DNA from: Lysobacteraceae bacterium
GTDB lineage: Bacteria > Pseudomonadota > Gammaproteobacteria > Xanthomonadales > Xanthomonadaceae
DNA: 64,000 bases
Direction of reading: 5' to 3'
Assembly (NCBI GenBank): GCA_026005075.1
Contig: BPKJ01000001.1
Location: 434,001 to 498,000 of the forward strand
Every line of letters begins with the position of its first letter. Within the stretch, counting starts at the first letter, position 1. Below the pieces are notes generated by a model. The model saw only the letters and a program-made list of their open reading frames with translations. It made no database searches and was not told the origin of the DNA. Made by a program: the position numbers and the translations under genes. This document shows positions 29,187 to 39,088 of this stretch, in pieces.

Positions 29187-32100
29187 ATGCCCGCCCTGAC
29201 CCGCAGCGCGTTCGCCCTCGTGCTTCTCGCCGGTACCGCCGCCGCGCAGCCCCCGACCGCACCGGTCGAGGGCATCGGCGAGCGCGCGGAGCTGTATCTG
29301 GTGCTGCGCAACGCGCGCATCGTGACCGCACCGGGGCAGACGCTCGAGCGCGGGCGGATCGTGATCCGCGGTGATCGCATCGTCGCGGTCGATCAGGGCG
29401 ACGCGGTTCCGGCCGGCGCCGACACCCGCGATCTAGGCGGCCGCACCGTCTTCCCCGGCTTGATCGAACCGGTCTGGAAACCGGCGAGCGCGGAGGCGCC
29501 CGACGCCGACAACCCTCGCCCCGGGGCGCCGTCCGGCTCCACCTGCGGCGGCACCCGAGGTACCGGGGGCCCGGCACTGGAACACGGGAGTGCGCCCGGA
29601 GATCGACCTGGTGGAGACGCTTCGCACGGACGAGCAGGCCCTGGAGGCCCTGCGCTCGGCAGGCTTCACCGTCGCCCACGCGGTGCCGCAGCGTGGCATC
29701 TGGCGTGGACGCGGGGTGCTGCTGAGCCTTGCCGCCGAACGCAGCCTGGGCGAGCGCGTGCTGCGCCCGACCACCACCCAGCACGCCGCCTTCGAGGTCG
29801 GTGATCCGTTCGGGACCCGCTACCCGGGCTCCCTCATGGGCGCGGTGGCCCTGGTCCGGCAATCGCTGCTCGACGCCCGCTGGTACGCGCAGTTCCCCGA
29901 GCAGGGAAGGCCCGAGGCCAACCTCGCCCTGCCCGCGCTGGCCCGCGTGCTGGGCGGCACGGAGCCGGTGTGGTGGCATACCGCGAACGAGCTCGACCCG
30001 GCGCGGGTGTCCGCGGTGGCGCGCGAGTTCGGCCTGCACGCGGTGCTGGTCGGCAACGGCAGCGAGTACCGCGTCCTCGACACGCTCGCCGCGACCTCGA
30101 TGCCGGTGATCGCGCCCCTGAGCTTCCCGTCCCGGCCCGAGCCGCGCGCTGCGACCGAGCTGCTCGGCCTGACCCTGGCCGAACTCCAGCACTGGGAGCA
30201 GGCGCCGGCCAACCCGGCGCGGCTCGCCGCCGCCGGGGTGAAGCTGGCCCTGACCGGCGATGGCCTCGACCGTTCCACCGCCTTCTGGCCTGCCCTGCGC
30301 AAGGCGGTACGCGCCGGGCTGGACGAGGCCAGCGCGCTCGCCGCGCTGACCACCGTGCCCGCCGAACTGCTGGGCGAAAGCGCCCGCCTGGGACGCATCG
30401 CGCCGGGGCAGATGGCCAACCTGCTGGTCGCCGACGCCGGGCTGTTCCGCGAGGACGAGGCCCGCATCTACGAGGTCTACGTCGGCGGCCGGGTGCATGC
30501 CCTGCAGCCGCTGCTCGCACCGCCGCTGGGACGCTGGAAGCTCTCGCGCGGCGCGGATCCGGAGCCGCTGGAACTGGCGATCGAGGAGGCCAAGGGCCTC
30601 GTGGTCCGGCACGCGGAGCGGTCGGTGCCGGCAAGCTGGGAACCACCGCGGCTGCGGTTCCTCGCGCCCGCCGACTGGCTGGGCAGCGGGACCGCGCAGC
30701 CGCTCCAGCTTCGCCTGGAGGGCGAGGCGCTGCGCGGTCTGCTCCTGGATGCAGACGGACGGGCCGTGCCGCTTGCGGGAGAGCGCATCGAGGCCGCACC
30801 GGCCAAGCCGCGGCCCGCGCCGCAGGCAGACCCGATTCCGCCTTTCCGCCAGTACCCGGCGGGGGCCTTCGGCCAAGCGGCCCCACCGCCCCAGCCGGAG
30901 GCGCTGCTGATCCGCGGCGCGACGGTATGGACGCTCGGCCCGCAGGGCGTGCTCGAGCAGGCCGACGTGCTGGTCCGCAAGGGCCGCATCGCCGAGGTGG
31001 GAAGGGGACTTGCCGCGCCCCGCGGCGCCGAGGTGGTCGAGGCCGAGGGCATGCACCTCACCCCGGGGCTGGTCGATGCGCATTCGCACACCGCGGTCGA
31101 CGGCAACGTCAACGAGCCCACCCATGCGGTCACGGCCGAAGTGCGCATCGGCGACGTGATCGACCCGACCGACATCTCGATCTACCGCCAGCTCGCCGGC
31201 GGCGTGACCACGGCCCTGGTCCTGCACGGGTCGGCCAACCCGATCGGCGGCCAGAGCGCGACCCTCAAGTGGCGCTGGGGCAGCCAGGCCGACGGGCTGC
31301 GCTTCGCCGGGGCGCCCGGCGGCATCAAGTTCGCGCTGGGGGAGAACGTCAAGCAGTCGAACTGGGGCGATGCCTTCACCACCCGCTATCCGCAGACCCG
31401 GATGGGCGTGGAGGCCCTCATGGAGGACCGCTTCAACGCGGCGCGCGCCTACGCCGCCGAGCAGGCCGCGCACGCACGCAGGCCGCGTGGTCCGGCGCCG
31501 CGCCGGGACCTCACCCTGGAGGCCCTGGCCGAGGTTCTCGACGGCCGGCGCTGGGTGCACATCCACTCCTACCGTCAGGACGAGATCCTGATGTTCGCGC
31601 GGCTCAGCCAGCGCCACGGCTTCCGCGTGGGCACCTTCACCCACATCCTCGAGGGCTACAAGGTCGCGGACGTGCTCGCCGGCATCCAGGCCGGGGCCTC
31701 GACCTTCGCCGACTGGTGGGCCTACAAGTTCGAGGTCTACGACGCCACCCCCTACAACGCCGCCCTGATGCACCGGCAAGGCGTGCTGGTCTCGGTGAAC
31801 TCCGACTCGGACGAGATGGCACGGCGGCTCAACACCGAGGCCGCCAAGGCCATGAAGTACGGCGGCCTGAGTGCGGAGGAGGCGCTCGCCCTGGTCACTC
31901 GCAACCCGGCACGGCAACTCGGCGTCGGCGACCGGATCGGCTCGATCGAGCCGGGCAAGGACGCGGACCTCGTGCTGTGGAACGGCCCGCCGCTGTCCAG
32001 CCTGAGCCGCGTCGAGCAGACCTTCATCGAGGGACGGCGCTACTTCTCGCGCAGCGAGGACGAGGCGCTGCGGGCGCGCGACCAGGCCGAGCGCGAGCGT

Positions 32101-32280
32101 CTGCTGGGCCGGGTGCTGGCCCAGGAGGGCAAGGAGGAGGAGCCGTCGGGAGCCGACCGCGGCGACGCCGACCGGCCCGCGCCCGAGGTCGGCACGCGGG
32201 CGGCCCACCCCGCCTTCCGCCAGCTCTACCACCACGGCAGCGACATCGTCGGCTGCACCGTGTCCGGCCACCACCACTGA
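29187..32280 (+). CDS. Exported two-module amidohydrolase, one frameshift
   Basis: A signal peptide ([15 protein letters not shown]) leads into a first amidohydrolase-like module ([29 protein letters not shown]) that lacks the HxH metal motif. The second module is complete: [39 protein letters not shown] and [15 protein letters not shown], then [15 protein letters not shown]. The total is about 1,030 residues. The frame changes near 29521-29535; the downstream frame resumes [20 protein letters not shown], so one indel is likely. ATG 29187 follows GGGAG. The substrate is unknown; relatives hydrolyse cyclic amides or peptides in the periplasm. Followed by a second family member after 15 bp. Confidence 0.85.
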
Positions 32281-32295
32281 GACGGGGAGCCTGCC

Positions 32296-33621
32296 ATGCG
32301 ATCGTTCCTGTTCCTGCTCGCGCTGCTGCCGACGGCCCTCCCTGCGCTCGGCCAGAACGTGCACACCCACCCCCTGCCGCCGCCCGAGGGGCCGGTGGTG
32401 CTGGTCAACGCCCGTATCCATCCGGTCAGCCGCGGGGTCATCGAGGACGGCCGCCTGCGCATGGAGGACGGTCGGATCGTCGCCGTCGGCGGCGAGGAAG
32501 TCAGCCTCGCCGGCGCGAAGGTGATCGATCTCGGCGGGCTGTCGGTGTATCCCGGGCTGATCGCCGCCAACAGCGTGCTCGGGCTGGTGGAGATCGAGGC
32601 GGTCCGCGCCACCGTGGACCAGACCGAGGTGGCAGCGGTCGCCCCCGAGGTGCGTGCCGAGATCGCGTTCAACCCCGACAGCGAGCTGATCCCGGTCACC
32701 CGCGCCAACGGCGTGCTGTCGGTCCTGGTCCGGCCCCAGCCCGGCGAGGGCAGCCTGATCACCGGGCGCTCGGCGCTCATGGCGCTGGACGGCTGGACCT
32801 GGGAGGACATGCGCATCGCCGGGCCGGTCGCCCTGCATCTGGCCTGGCCCTCGGAGTTCGTCCCCGAGGGGCTGCCGGACACGATGCGCGAGGAATGGCT
32901 GAAGGCGGTGCGCGAACGGCGCAGGCGGCTCGACCTCAGCTTCGCCGAGGCCCGCGCCTACGCCAAGGCGCCGCCGCCCGCCCTGCCCGACCTGCGCTGG
33001 GAGGCGATGCGCGGCCTGTTCGACGGCAGCCTGCCCCTGTTCATCCATGCCGACGACGCATCCGCCATCGAGCAGGCGCTTGCCTTCGCGCGCGAGCAGC
33101 AGGTGCGGGCCGTCCTCGTCGGCGGTGCCGAGGCGTGGAAGGTCGCGGCGACCCTGCGGCAGGACGGCGTGCCGGTGATCCTCGGCGGCACCCACGTGCT
33201 GCCGCTGCGCCGCCATGACCCGGTCGATGCGGTGTTCGCCAACGCCCTGCGCCTGCACGAGGCCGGCGTGCGCTTCGCCATCGCCAGCCCGGGCGATGCC
33301 TTCTCCAGCAGCAACGAACGCAATCTCCCCTACCAGGCCGCCAGCGCCGTCGCCCACGGTCTGCCGCACGAGGAGGGCCTGCGCGCGATCACGCTCTACC
33401 CGGCGCAGATCCTGGGCGTCGATGACCGGCTCGGCTCGCTGGACCCGGGCAAGGACGCGACCTTGTTCGTCGCCGACGGCGATCCCCTGGAGGTGAGCAC
33501 CCGGGTGTTGCGCGCCTTCGTCCGCGGCCGCGAGGTCGATCTCGACAACCGCCACCTGCGGCTGTACGAGAAGTACCGGGCCAAGTACCGGCAGGCCGGC
33601 GGGGGCCCCGGCCAGCCCTGA
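32296..33621 (+). CDS. Exported amidohydrolase-like protein lacking the HxH motif
   Basis: The 441-residue protein has a signal peptide ([16 protein letters not shown]) and the amidohydrolase composite-domain fold: [40 protein letters not shown], and near the end [20 protein letters not shown]. Where active members have GxxDxHxH it has [10 protein letters not shown], so the metal-binding His pair is missing. The gene follows the active partner by 15 bp and is probably co-translated and co-functional, perhaps as a heteromer. Enzymatic activity on its own is doubtful. Confidence 0.85.
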   Translation: MRSFLFLLALLPTALPALGQNVHTHPLPPPEGPVVLVNARIHPVSRGVIEDGRLRMEDGRIVAVGGEEVSLAGAKVIDLGGLSVYPGLIAANSVLGLVEIEAVRATVDQTEVAAVAPEVRAEIAFNPDSELIPVTRANGVLSVLVRPQPGEGSLITGRSALMALDGWTWEDMRIAGPVALHLAWPSEFVPEGLPDTMREEWLKAVRERRRRLDLSFAEARAYAKAPPPALPDLRWEAMRGLFDGSLPLFIHADDASAIEQALAFAREQQVRAVLVGGAEAWKVAATLRQDGVPVILGGTHVLPLRRHDPVDAVFANALRLHEAGVRFAIASPGDAFSSSNERNLPYQAASAVAHGLPHEEGLRAITLYPAQILGVDDRLGSLDPGKDATLFVADGDPLEVSTRVLRAFVRGREVDLDNRHLRLYEKYRAKYRQAGGGPGQP

Positions 33622-33628
33622 GCTGCGT

Positions 33629-34384
33629 TCAGACCGCGGCGATCAGCGCGAGGTAGGCGCGCACGGTGGCGGCGAGGCCCGCGTACAGGGCCTCGCCGAT
33701 CAGGGCGTGCCCGATGGACACCTCCTGCACCCCTGGCACCGCGGCCAGGAAGGTGGCGAGGTTGTGCTGGCTCAGGTCGTGCCCGGCATTGACCTCGAGG
33801 CCCAGGGCCCGCGCGCTGCGGGCGGTCGCGGCGCAGCGCGCAAGCTCCGCCTCGCCCGCCCCCGCGGCGTGGGCCTCGGCCCAGGGGCCGGTGTAGATCT
33901 CGATCCGCCGCGCCCCGATCTCGCGCGCCCGGGCCAGTCCACGGCAACCGGGATCGACGAACAGGCTGACCCGACAGCCGAGCTCGTTCAGCGCCTCCAC
34001 CAGCGGACGCAGCCGCGGCGCGTCCTGTTCGAGGTCGAAGCCGTGGTCCGAGGTGATCTGGCCGTCGGCATCGGGCACCAGAGTGACCTGCTCGGGCCGC
34101 GCCTGCCGCACCAGTTCCAGCAATCCCGGGTAGCCCGGCCGCGGCGCGGCGAAGGGATTGCCCTCGACGTTCAGCTCCCCCCTGCCCCGGCACAGCTCGC
34201 GCAGGGCCAGCACGTCCTCGGCGGTGACGTGGCGGCGATCCGGCCGCGGGTGCACGGTGATGCCCTGCGCTCCCGCGCGCAGGCAGACCTCGGCCGCCTC
34301 GAGCGGGTCCGGCTGGCGCCCACCGCGCGAGTTGCGCAGCACGGCGACCTTGTTGACGTTGACGCTGAGGGCGGTGGTGCTCAA
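33629..34384 (-). CDS. pdxJ: Pyridoxine 5'-phosphate synthase
   Basis: The 251-residue TIM-barrel protein is Pdx[18 protein letters not shown] (this set has NVNKVA where N-H-AT is usual), [68 protein letters not shown] and [17 protein letters not shown]. It condenses 1-amino-propanone-3-phosphate with deoxyxylulose phosphate to make vitamin B6. It converges on the amidohydrolase genes with a 7-bp gap. Confidence 0.95.
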   Translation of the reverse strand: MSTTALSVNVNKVAVLRNSRGGRQPDPLEAAEVCLRAGAQGITVHPRPDRRHVTAEDVLALRELCRGRGELNVEGNPFAAPRPGYPGLLELVRQARPEQVTLVPDADGQITSDHGFDLEQDAPRLRPLVEALNELGCRVSLFVDPGCRGLARAREIGARRIEIYTGPWAEAHAAGAGEAELARCAATARSARALGLEVNAGHDLSQHNLATFLAAVPGVQEVSIGHALIGEALYAGLAATVRAYLALIAAV

Positions 34385-34526
34385 GGGCGGCTCCTCGATC
34401 CGGCGGCAAGCCTGCGGCCGGACCGATTATAGGCCGCCACCGGCGCACCCCGCGGCAGGCGCCGCGGCGGGATCGAGCACGCGGCCTCCCCTTGCCCGGG
34501 CGCGCACACACGATTACCATTCGTGT

Positions 34527-34541
34527 TGCGAATCGTTCGCA
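34527..34541 (+). promoter_or_regulatory. Fur-box-like dyad before the porin operon
   Basis: TGCGAA-TCG-TTCGCA is a perfect 6-3-6 inverted repeat in an AT-richer patch 39 bp upstream of the porin ATG. It resembles the xanthomonad Fur box core (TGAGAATCATTCTCA) with G/C substitutions. Placement suits iron-dependent repression of the porin-fmn-apbE operon. The remainder of the 195-bp intergenic region holds no gene. Confidence 0.5.
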
Positions 34542-34579
34542 TTTGTCTTTGTTTGCCCTTTCCCATCAGGATGACACCC

Positions 34580-35833
34580 ATGCAACGTACCTCTGCCGCC
34601 CTCGCCGCGGCCATCGCCGCGCTGCTCGCCAGCGGCTCGGCCGCCGCACAGAACACGCCTTCCATGGAGGAGATGTGGCGTCTTATCCAGCAGCAGCAGG
34701 CCGAAATCCAGGCCCTGCGCACCGAGCTGGAGCAGGCCCGCCAGTCGGTCCGCGAGACCGGACAGGACCTCGCCGAAACCCGCCAGCAGGTGGAGCAGAC
34801 GCGCGAGGCGGTCACCGCCGCCACCTCGGAGGTGGAAAGCCTCCGTGCCTCGTCGGCCGGGGCCGCGGACTGGGCCGCATCCACCCACCTCGGCGGCTAC
34901 GGCGAGCTGCACTACAACGCCGGCAAGGCCGACGAGATCGACTTCCATCGCTTCGTGCTGTTCTTCGCCCACCGGTTCAGCGACACCACCCGCTTCAACT
35001 CGGAGCTCGAGGTCGAGCACACCCTCGCGGGCGAGGGCAAGCCGGGTGAGGTGGAGCTGGAGCAGGCCTACATCGAGCACGACCTCGCCCCGGGGCTGCG
35101 CGGCCGCGCCGGCCTCTTCCTCGTGCCGGTAGGCCTGCTCAACGAGGTGCACGAGCCGACCACCTTCTACGGCGTGGAGCGCAACCCGGTCGAGAGCCAG
35201 ATCCTCCCGACCACCTGGTGGGAGGCCGGGCTTAGCCTGCAAGGCGAGTTCGAGAACGGCCTCGGCTGGGACGCGGCCATGCACTCCGGGCTCGCCACCG
35301 GTGCCGGCAGCCACTACGCGGTCCGCAGCGGGCGCAAGAAGGTCGCCAAGGCCCCGGCCGAGGATGCCGCCTACACCCTGCGTCTGCGCTATCAGGTGCC
35401 GGGGCTGCAGCTCGCCGCCGGCTACCAGCACCAGAGCGACGTGACCCAGGGGCAGGACCCCACCGCCGGTGCGGCGGACCTGTTCACCGCCCATGCGGAC
35501 TGGAGCCTTGGCCGCTTCGGGCTGCGCGCGCTGTGGGCCCGCTGGCACCTCGACGGCGCCGGTCCTGCCGCGGTCGGCGCCGACGTGCAGAAGGGCTACT
35601 ATGTCGAGCCCTCGTTCCGCATCACCCCGCGCGTGGGCGTCTTCGCACGCTGGAACGAATGGGACAACCGGGCCGGGGACTCGGCCGACAGCCGCTGGAG
35701 GCAGACCGACGTGGGCATCAACTACTGGCTCCATCCCAACGTGGTGCTCAAGGCCGACTACCAGTTCCAGGACGCTCCGGCCGGCCTGGCCGACGACGAC
35801 CGCCTCAATCTGGGCGTCGGCTACCAGTTCTGA
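34580..35833 (+). CDS. Outer-membrane porin with N-terminal coiled coil
   Basis: The 417-residue protein has a signal peptide (AAAIAALLASGSAAAQ), then a coiled coil of about 60 residues (MEEMWRLIQQQQAEIQALRT). A beta-barrel follows, starting at THLGGYGELHYNAGK and ending in GVGYQF with the terminal Phe of outer-membrane porins. It resembles phosphate-selective OprO/OprP-type or related porins, but the substrate cannot be read. ATG 34580 is chosen for AGGA 8 nt upstream and the signal peptide. It heads a four-gene set; the next ORF overlaps its stop (TGATG). Confidence 0.88.
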   Translation: MQRTSAALAAAIAALLASGSAAAQNTPSMEEMWRLIQQQQAEIQALRTELEQARQSVRETGQDLAETRQQVEQTREAVTAATSEVESLRASSAGAADWAASTHLGGYGELHYNAGKADEIDFHRFVLFFAHRFSDTTRFNSELEVEHTLAGEGKPGEVELEQAYIEHDLAPGLRGRAGLFLVPVGLLNEVHEPTTFYGVERNPVESQILPTTWWEAGLSLQGEFENGLGWDAAMHSGLATGAGSHYAVRSGRKKVAKAPAEDAAYTLRLRYQVPGLQLAAGYQHQSDVTQGQDPTAGAADLFTAHADWSLGRFGLRALWARWHLDGAGPAAVGADVQKGYYVEPSFRITPRVGVFARWNEWDNRAGDSADSRWRQTDVGINYWLHPNVVLKADYQFQDAPAGLADDDRLNLGVGYQF

Positions 35834-36363
35834 TGCACGACCCGGCGCTCATCCGCTGGCTTGCCCCGGCCGCCGCCCTGGTGGCCGGGCCTGCCTGCGC
35901 GACCACCTACCTCACGCTGGAGCAGGCCCAGCAGAAGCTGTTCCCCGGCCAGACCCTCGAGGAGCTCGCGATCGAGCTCGACGCCGGCCAGTGGCGGGCG
36001 GTCGAGGAGCAGGCCGGGACGCGGCCGCGGGAACGGCGGCTGCGGGTCTGGAAGAGCGCCGACGGCGGCTACTTCTACCTCGACCGTGTCATCGGCAAGC
36101 ACGAGCTGATCACCTACGCCCTCGCGCTGGACGCCGAGGGCCGGGTCAAGGGTCTGGAAATCCTCGATTACCGCGAGTCCTACGGTGGGCAGGTGCGCAA
36201 CCCCAAATGGCGCGGCCAGTTCGTGGGCAAGCGCCACGGTGACGCCGTCGAGCTCGACGTGGACATCGTCAACCTCTCTGGCGCCACCCTGTCCTGCCGG
36301 CACATCACCCAGGGCGTCCGGCGCCTGCTCGCCGCCCATGCCATCGCCGTCGCGGGGCAATGA
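35833..36363 (+). CDS. Exported FMN-binding (flavinylated) protein
   Basis: The 176-residue protein has a short signal (AALVAGPACA) and an FMN_bind domain: YFYLDRVIGKHELITYALAL, DAEGRVKGLEILDYRESYGG, then the covalent-FMN acceptor motif VNLSGATLSCRHITQG with Thr near residue 152. In RnfG/NqrC-type domains this Thr is flavinylated by ApbE, whose gene follows and overlaps by 26 bp. The predicted location is periplasmic. It probably carries electrons in an extracytoplasmic chain with the membrane protein encoded at the end of the operon. Confidence 0.88.
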   Translation: MHDPALIRWLAPAAALVAGPACATTYLTLEQAQQKLFPGQTLEELAIELDAGQWRAVEEQAGTRPRERRLRVWKSADGGYFYLDRVIGKHELITYALALDAEGRVKGLEILDYRESYGGQVRNPKWRGQFVGKRHGDAVELDVDIVNLSGATLSCRHITQGVRRLLAAHAIAVAGQ

Positions 36364-37210
36364 GCCCGACCCCTGGGCGATCGCACGCCCCTTGCTGGGC
36401 ACCCTGGTCGCGATCCGCATCATCGAACCCGGCGCGGCCGACCCGAGTGCGCTGGAGGCCGCGATGGCGGAGATCGCGGCCATCGACCGCGCCATGAGCT
36501 TCCACCGCCCCGATTCCGAGCTCTCGCGGATCAACCGCGAAGCGGTAGATCGCCCGCAAAGGCTGTCCGCGCCCATGCTGCGGGTCATGCGGGCCGCGCT
36601 GGCGCTGGCGCGGGCCAGCCGCGGCGCCTTCGACCCCAGCGTGGCCGGCCGTCTGGTGGCGTGGGGCCGCCTGCCGGCGCCACCCGGCGCGCCCTGCCCC
36701 GACCCCACGGCAAGCTGGCGCGACATCGAGCTGGGTTCCGACGGGCGGCTGCGTCTGCGGCGCCCTTTGTGGCTCGACCTGGGCGGCATCGCCAAGGGCC
36801 ATGCGGTCGACCGCGCCATCGCCAGGCTGCGCAGGGCCGGCGTGCGCGCCGCCACCGTCAATGCCGGCGGCGATCTGCGCAGTTTCGGCCACCGTCACCT
36901 GGTGCACGTCCGTGACCCCGCCTGCCCGACCCGGACCCGCCCGCTGCTGTGGCTGGAGGACGCGGCGGTGGCCACCAGCGGCGGCTACCTGGACCCCGGC
37001 GCGCGACGCACCGCGCTGGTCGTGCCGCAGCGCGGGGTCAGCACCGGCCGCCACCGGTCGGTGAGCGTCTGCGCCCGCCGTGCGATCTGGGCCGATGCCC
37101 TGACCAAGGTGGTCATGGTCGATCCCAAACGCAGCGCCGTCCTGCTGCCGCGCCTCGGCGCGCGAGCGCTGGTGCTCGACCGGCGCGGCCGCGCCCGGGA
37201 GATCGCCTGA
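36338..37210 (+). CDS. apbE: FAD:protein FMN transferase (ApbE family)
   Basis: The 290-residue protein shows ApbE motifs: IARPLLGTLVAIRIIEP, SFHRPDSELSRINREA, LDLGGIAKGHAVDRAIARLR, TVNAGGDLRSFGHRH, ATSGGYLDPGARRTALV and VCARRAIWADALTKVVM (metal-binding Asp). It attaches FMN to Thr of FMN_bind proteins, here almost certainly the product of the preceding gene. Only ATG 36338 opens this frame before the conserved core, giving overlap with that gene. No signal peptide is visible, unlike many ApbE proteins, so it may act in the cytoplasm or be mis-started. Confidence 0.9.
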   Translation: MPSPSRGNEPDPWAIARPLLGTLVAIRIIEPGAADPSALEAAMAEIAAIDRAMSFHRPDSELSRINREAVDRPQRLSAPMLRVMRAALALARASRGAFDPSVAGRLVAWGRLPAPPGAPCPDPTASWRDIELGSDGRLRLRRPLWLDLGGIAKGHAVDRAIARLRRAGVRAATVNAGGDLRSFGHRHLVHVRDPACPTRTRPLLWLEDAAVATSGGYLDPGARRTALVVPQRGVSTGRHRSVSVCARRAIWADALTKVVMVDPKRSAVLLPRLGARALVLDRRGRAREIA

Positions 37211-37695
37211 TGCGGCGCGCGGATGCCGCCCACGACGGACTCCGGCTGCCGGCATGGATCCGGCGCTGGGTCTACCTCGCGGGGCTTGCGTGCCTGCTCA
37301 CCGGAGCCGGCTGGCTGGCCTTCGAGTACGGGGTCCGCATCGAGGGGCCCTTCGGCCCCGAGGCCCACCCGCTGCAGCGCACCTGGCTGATCGCGCACGG
37401 CGCCGCGGCCATGGTCGCCCTGTGGGCCTTCGGGCTGCTCTGGCTGGCCCACGTGCGCCGCGGCTGGCCGCGGCGCCGCAACCGCGGCAGCGGCGGCTTC
37501 ATGGTCGGCTGCGTGCTGGCCCTCGCCGCGAGCGGATGGGGCCTGTACTACCTCGGCAGCGAGGCCCTGCGACCGTGGCTGAGTGCGTTCCACTGGGTGC
37601 TCGGCTTCCTCGCTGCCCTCGCCCTGCCCCTCCACATCGCCCTCGGCCGCCGCCACCGCGCTTGGCGGGAGCGGCAGGACACGGCGCGCCGCTGA
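37210..37695 (+). CDS. Four-helix membrane protein, possible cytochrome b-like partner
   Basis: The 161-residue protein has about four membrane helices: VYLAGLACLLTGAGWLAF, TWLIAHGAAAMVALWAFGLL, GFMVGCVLALAASGWGLYYL and HWVLGFLAALALPLHIALG. Histidines fall inside or at the ends of helices 2 and 4 (AHGAAA, FHWVLG, PLHIALG), compatible with haem ligation as in small b-type cytochromes (DUF4405-like). Its start overlaps the apbE stop (TGATG). I infer it passes electrons to the flavinylated protein; that function is not proven by sequence. Confidence 0.75.
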   Translation: MRRADAAHDGLRLPAWIRRWVYLAGLACLLTGAGWLAFEYGVRIEGPFGPEAHPLQRTWLIAHGAAAMVALWAFGLLWLAHVRRGWPRRRNRGSGGFMVGCVLALAASGWGLYYLGSEALRPWLSAFHWVLGFLAALALPLHIALGRRHRAWRERQDTARR

Positions 37696-37720
37696 GCGCC
37701 GCAGCGCGGCCGCTCGCGCC

Positions 37721-38152
37721 TCAGTGGCAGGGCTCCGGCGAGGCCTTCCAGATCACCGGCTCCCAGTACTCGTTCTCGCGCACCCGGTCCCGCCGATCCG
37801 GATGCAGACGCACCGCCAGCCGGTAGGTCATGCCGGGGTGGGCCTCGATCTCCAGCGTCTTGTAGCGGCCTGCGCGCCGGCCATCGCGCTCCCGGTTCTC
37901 GGCCGGCAGAAAGCGCTCGGCGTCGATGGCCTCGGCAACGGTGAGCACGTGCCGACCCGGCGCGATCCGCCAGCTCGGCCCCGAGGTCGGGCCGGGAAGC
38001 TTCCCGTCGATGGCGATCAGCACCGCGGGAAACAGCTGCTGGGACCGCGGGGCCACGTCGAACGTGCTCACCCGCGCGCAGTCGCCGGCCGCGGCGCTCG
38101 TCGCCACCGCCAGCGCCAGCGCAAGCGTCATGCCCTGCATGCACGGTTTCAT
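37721..38152 (-). CDS. Exported protein of unknown function, paralogue of the next gene's C-terminus
   Basis: The 143-residue protein has a signal peptide (LALALAVATSAAAG) and two terminal-region cysteines (GDCARVSTF and SPEPCH). It shares a pattern with the last 125 residues of the PDZ protein upstream: C-RVSTF, then YPAVL/FPAVL, GRHVL, EAI-AERF, LEIE, LAVR-HP, then YWEPVIWK and EPC. I do not recognise the domain. The two Cys could form one disulfide spanning the fold. It is the last gene of the sigma/anti-sigma operon, 15 bp after the PDZ gene, so it is probably an effector of the same envelope response. Confidence 0.75.
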   Translation of the reverse strand: MKPCMQGMTLALALAVATSAAAGDCARVSTFDVAPRSQQLFPAVLIAIDGKLPGPTSGPSWRIAPGRHVLTVAEAIDAERFLPAENRERDGRRAGRYKTLEIEAHPGMTYRLAVRLHPDRRDRVRENEYWEPVIWKASPEPCH

Positions 38153-38167
38153 GGTCCACCTCCTTGG

Positions 38168-39088
38168 TCAGGAACAGGGTTCGTGGGTGCGTTTCCAGAT
38201 CACCGGCTCCCAGTAGGCCTGGTCACGCACCGGGTCCACGCGCTCCGGATGGAAGCGCACCGCGAGGTGGTACTTGGTGTCGGGCTCCACCTCGATCTCC
38301 AGATGCTTGAACCGTTCGCTGCGCTGGGCGGCGAGACGACGCCGGTTCTGCATGGCATCGAACCGCTCGGCGCCGATGGCCTCGCTGATCCGCAGCACGT
38401 GCCGCCCGGCCGGCAGGCGCAGCACCGTGGCGTCGAGCGAGCCGAACAGCCTGCCGTCCACGGTGTGCAGCACTGCGGGGTACAGCGACTCGGAGGCCGG
38501 CGGGCGCAGGAAGGTACTGACCCGGCCGCAGCCGCCGGCCGCCGCCGGCTCGGGCTGGATCTCCAGCCGGTAGGCGGGCAGGGCCACGCGATCGAGATGG
38601 CCGGAAACCGCGAGCCGTCGTCCAGCGCGCAGCACCTCGAGCCGCAGCATGCCGTGACTTGCGGCCAGCGTGGCCCGCAGCCGCTCGCCCGCATCGGGCC
38701 CTTCCAGCGCCTCGCCGTCCGCGGCGACGATGCGGTCGCCCGCAGCAAGCCCCATGCGCGCTGCGGCCTTGCCGGGCGTCACTGCCATCACCGCGGGCGG
38801 GCCGCCGTCCGCCGGACGAGGGTCGATGACGGCGCCGAGTTCGAGGCGGACCCGCGCCGGCTGCTCCACGCGCAGCGGCTGCGCAGGATCGTCGCGCAGG
38901 GTCGAGAGCGCGAGCACGGCGTCGTCGATCATGCCCAGCGCGGCCGCGCCCGATCCACCTTCCGCAGCCGGACCGGCCGCCATCGGGCGCGGGCTCCAGG
39001 CAAGCAGCACGAGCACGGCGAGCGCTGCCAGCCCGACCCGGCGCGGCGCACGGCCTGCAAGACGCTCAGAGTTCGAGGACGGAACCAT
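38168..39088 (-). CDS. Membrane/periplasmic PDZ protein with the shared C-terminal domain
   Basis: The 306-residue protein has one N-terminal membrane segment (RRVGLAALAVLVLLAWSP, about residues 16-33), then a PDZ domain around residues 75-165 (AVMAVTPGKAAARMGLAAGD, RIVAADGEAL). A C-terminal domain follows that matches the neighbouring small protein (CGRVSTFLRPP, RHVLRISEAIGAERF, YWEPVIWKRTHEPCS). There is no protease domain. PDZ domains often sense misfolded C-termini in envelope stress control, as in DegS or RseP. It overlaps the anti-sigma gene by 23 bp. Confidence 0.78.
   Translation of the reverse strand: MVPSSNSERLAGRAPRRVGLAALAVLVLLAWSPRPMAAGPAAEGGSGAAALGMIDDAVLALSTLRDDPAQPLRVEQPARVRLELGAVIDPRPADGGPPAVMAVTPGKAAARMGLAAGDRIVAADGEALEGPDAGERLRATLAASHGMLRLEVLRAGRRLAVSGHLDRVALPAYRLEIQPEPAAAGGCGRVSTFLRPPASESLYPAVLHTVDGRLFGSLDATVLRLPAGRHVLRISEAIGAERFDAMQNRRRLAAQRSERFKHLEIEVEPDTKYHLAVRFHPERVDPVRDQAYWEPVIWKRTHEPCS

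Noticed and set aside
28018-33555. A 1,845-codon open frame on the minus strand
   Set aside because: Only its last 197 codons are real (trpG). The rest is antisense to two convincing amidohydrolase genes and has the Arg/His/Gly-rich composition of a GC-rich shadow frame.
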